From: Pseudoroseicyclus aestuarii | Lineage (GTDB): Bacteria > Pseudomonadota > Alphaproteobacteria > Rhodobacterales > Rhodobacteraceae | Reading direction: 5' to 3' | Assembly: GCF_003217255.1 (NCBI RefSeq) | Contig: NZ_QJTE01000005.1 | Location: 35,606 to 99,605, forward strand | Length of the DNA stretch: 64,000 nucleotides | Part shown: piece by piece, positions 62,024-64,000 of the stretch | Numbering within the stretch: position 1 is the first letter of the stretch | Layout of the letters: each line of letters opens with the position of its first letter | Program-made: the position numbers and the translations under genes | Notes under the pieces: model-generated | Told to the model about the DNA's origin: nothing | Database searches by the model: none | The model's input: the letters and a program-made list of their open reading frames with translations, nothing else

Positions 62024-62721
62024 CCGGAATTGGGCTGACCGGGGCTGGCCTGACCGGGGCCCGGGGGGCGCATCCAGAGCGCCACCCCTGCCCCGGCCAG
62101 CGCCCCGCCCAGGTGGGTCTGCCAGGCCAGCACGCCATCCTCCATCAGCCAGCCCAGAAGGTTCAGCGCCAACAGCCCGGCGGCGATGAGGGCGGCGCGC
62201 CGCGCCGCGCCGCGCGGATCCGCGCTGTGCCGCGCGCGCCAGTCCAGCGCCGCCCAGGCCCCGGCCAGCCCGAAGAGCGCGCCCGAGGCGCCGACCATCG
62301 GCGCGGCCGAGCGCGACAGCAGCCCGAAGACCGCGGCGCCGCCGAGCGCACCGGCCAGCCAGAGCCCGGCGAAGCGCCGCGGCCCCAGCCGCGCCGCCAG
62401 CGGCGGGCCCAGCCAGGCCAGCGCCCCGAGATTGCCCAGCAGATGCGCCGGCCCGCCGTGCAGGAAGGCATAGCTGAAGAACATGGCGATAGGTTGCAGC
62501 GCGTAGTTCGCGCGCCAGTTGTGCAGCAGGCCGGCCCAGAAGGCCCCGTACTGATAGGCCCGCTGCCGCCAGAGCATCGAACCCCAGAGTCCCGCATCCG
62601 CGCCCCAGAGCAGCATCTCGGGCAAAATGATCCCCAGGGCCAGCACGAGCACCGGCCAGGCGCCGCGGCGCGAGGGCTGTCGATCCGGGGCCGGATCCGG
62701 GGGGGGCGAGGCTGACTGCAC
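61993..62721 (-). CDS. rhomboid-family intramembrane serine protease
   Basis: 242 residues, about six membrane helices. Rhomboid signature: HGGPAHLLGNLGALAWLGPP after the first helices, catalytic Ser in MVGASGALFGLAGAW, and catalytic His in WQTHLGGALAG. It cuts substrates within the membrane. Some rhomboids near sorting systems are rhombosortases for GlyGly-CTERM proteins; here the visible sorting signal is VPLPA, so the rhomboid may simply be a neighbour. It lies 63 bases downstream of the exosortase gene on the same strand and overlaps the glycosyltransferase at 60827 by 31 bases. Confidence 0.88.
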   Translation of the reverse strand: MQSASPPPDPAPDRQPSRRGAWPVLVLALGIILPEMLLWGADAGLWGSMLWRQRAYQYGAFWAGLLHNWRANYALQPIAMFFSYAFLHGGPAHLLGNLGALAWLGPPLAARLGPRRFAGLWLAGALGGAAVFGLLSRSAAPMVGASGALFGLAGAWAALDWRARHSADPRGAARRAALIAAGLLALNLLGWLMEDGVLAWQTHLGGALAGAGVALWMRPPGPGQASPGQPNSGQRSFEKIRS

Positions 62722-62784
62722 GAGACCCTCTTGGGCGCAGCCGTGCGCAGGATCAAGCCTTCGCCCCGCCGCCCCCTGCCCGCT

Positions 62785-64000
62785 CTACTCGGGGATGAAG
62801 CGCGGCAGGCGCGGCAGCAGGTCGCCCATCAGGCGCTGCATGCGCGCCTCGGCCGAGGCGATGCTCTCGCCCTCGGCGATCGGCGTGACGAAGCGCACCA
62901 GCGCGCCGTCGCTGCGCCCGCGGGTCAGCCCGTCCCAGACCACGCTGGCCTTGGCCGCGTAGTCCGAGGTCATGCGCTGGCCGCGCTGCTCGAACCAGTA
63001 GTAGACCAGCTGGCGGGTCAGCCCCTTCTCGATCACCGCGCGGTTGACCTTGAAGCTGCCGTAGACCGTGTCCGGGAGCGAGACCTGCTCCTGCTCGATC
63101 GCCGAGACCTCCCAGCCGCCGACCGGCAGGCAGACCTCGGGCGAATGGATGCCGGCCCCGTCGGTCTGCGAGCGATAGAAGGCCGAGAAGAAGTTCACCG
63201 GCGCCGCCTCGCCGGGGGCCATGTAGGTGGCGTTGACGTAGTCGCTGGCGTTCAGCACCTGCACCACCGAAGGGTCGAGGTCCTGCATGATCCCGGACCA
63301 GGGGCCCAGATCGCGCGGGAAGAGGGTGAAGCTGTCGCGCTCCACCGGCTCGGGCTCGGGGCGGGGCACGGCGATCCAGAGCGTCACCAGCACCAGCGAG
63401 GCCGCGGCGGCGATGATCAGCCCGCGCGAGGCGGCGATCCGCCCCAGCCGCATCATCTGCGGCCCGAAGCCCTTGAAGTCGATGTCGATGGTCTCGGCCA
63501 GGGTCAGCGGCGAGGGGGTCAGCCGCTGCAGCAGCACCGCCATCAGGAACAGGATGGCGATGCAGGAGCCGAAGATCACCCAGCCCTCGAAGAAGTGCAA
63601 AAAGCCCTCTGCCTGGCCGATGCCGTAGGAGTTCACCAGGATCGCGATCATCCCGATCCGGAAGGAGTTCATCAGCACCGTCAGCGGTGCGGCCGCCAGG
63701 AACAGCACCGCCTTGTGCCAGAAGGGGCCACGGTAGAGGATCGCGAAGAGATAGGAGAAGGACAGGATCGGGAAGAGGTAGCGCAGGCCCGAGCAGGCCT
63801 CGGCGACCTGCAGCTTGTAGACCCCGAGGTCGATCACGTTGCCTTCGAGAAAGACCGGGATCCCGGCCAGGTCGACGAACCAGACCCCGATGTTCGAGGA
63901 GACCAGCTGCAAAAAGATCGTCAGCTTCCAGTAGAGGAACTGCGGCAGCGGCAGCATGAAGACGAGGTGCAGCACCGGCAGCTGGTGCATCCGCCCCCGC
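62785..64000 (-). CDS. xrtD: exosortase fused to EpsI domain (XrtD-like), 5'-truncated by window edge
   Basis: At least 405 residues; the frame is open to base 64000, so the start is outside. The exosortase part has several membrane helices with catalytic Cys in [11 protein letters not shown], Arg in [13 protein letters not shown] and His in [12 protein letters not shown]. After a linker helix ([17 protein letters not shown]) an EpsI domain follows: [33 protein letters not shown]. Fusion of exosortase and EpsI is typical of XrtD, the VPLPA-CTERM-specific form. It would process the VPLPA-CTERM protein at 46042 at the inner membrane. Confidence 0.92.
   Translation of the reverse strand, partial: RGRMHQLPVLHLVFMLPLPQFLYWKLTIFLQLVSSNIGVWFVDLAGIPVFLEGNVIDLGVYKLQVAEACSGLRYLFPILSFSYLFAILYRGPFWHKAVLFLAAAPLTVLMNSFRIGMIAILVNSYGIGQAEGFLHFFEGWVIFGSCIAILFLMAVLLQRLTPSPLTLAETIDIDFKGFGPQMMRLGRIAASRGLIIAAAASLVLVTLWIAVPRPEPEPVERDSFTLFPRDLGPWSGIMQDLDPSVVQVLNASDYVNATYMAPGEAAPVNFFSAFYRSQTDGAGIHSPEVCLPVGGWEVSAIEQEQVSLPDTVYGSFKVNRAVIEKGLTRQLVYYWFEQRGQRMTSDYAAKASVVWDGLTRGRSDGALVRFVTPIAEGESIASAEARMQRLMGDLLPRLPRFIPE

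Noticed and set aside
1-64000. tRNA or rRNA genes
   Set aside because: No cloverleaf-like or rRNA-like sequence noticed on either strand.

Overview
The window is about 64 kb of very GC-rich DNA (roughly two-thirds G+C). It reads as an extrachromosomal replicon (plasmid or chromid) of a Rhodobacterales-type alphaproteobacterium. The evidence is an RPA-family replication initiator with a divergent parA-like gene and an iteron-like array between them, a VPLPA-CTERM protein with a fused exosortase/EpsI gene, an Rcc01079-family spike-base gene, and RTX proteins with a type I exporter. The organism assignment is an inference from these families. No rRNA, tRNA or CRISPR array was seen.

Layout. 1-3903: three RTX paralogues sharing one C-terminal cassette (N-terminus unknown, CHRD, CAP) around a small secreted protein. 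3924-7939: CMP-Kdo genes (kdsD-kdsB-kdsA) and UDP-glucose dehydrogenase. 7959-10744: replication module (repA, 22-bp iterons, parA) with no parB. 10796-13989: GDP-fucose genes (gmd, fcl) and galE. 14165-15148: endonuclease/exonuclease/phosphatase-family protein. 15170-24266: an accessory island with a Lon-type AAA ATPase / unknown / zinc-finger GIY-YIG gene set, small ribbon-helix-helix genes, a ColE1-like mobilization module with nested genes, an oxidoreductase remnant and an AbiEii-type toxin pair. 24497-64000: a large exopolysaccharide locus of the exosortase-associated type.

The polysaccharide locus contains an outer-membrane barrel, export protein, PrsT-like TPR lipoprotein, ExeA-like ATPase, Wzz-like chain-length protein, tyrosine autokinase, Wzy-like polymerase, Wzx flippase, six glycosyltransferases, pyruvyl transferase, hexapeptide and membrane acyltransferases (one frameshifted), two beta-helix proteins, a VPLPA-CTERM protein, rhomboid protease and exosortase. 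The nucleotide-sugar genes can supply CMP-Kdo, GDP-L-fucose, UDP-glucuronate and UDP-galactose. I found no initiating phosphoglycosyltransferase, so it probably lies outside the window. The type I ABC transporter (34891) and its HlyD-type partner (59111) are 22 kb apart and probably export the RTX and LamG proteins. RepA-type plasmids carrying polysaccharide genes are known in roseobacters as biofilm plasmids, and this replicon fits that picture.

The most unusual points are the ColE1-style HEN relaxase with two genes nested in another frame, a ParA whose P-loop lysine is arginine and which lacks a ParB partner, the AAA/GIY-YIG gene set, a gene-transfer-agent-type spike-base gene inside a polysaccharide locus, and stop codons sitting in the loops of CTAG-centred hairpins.
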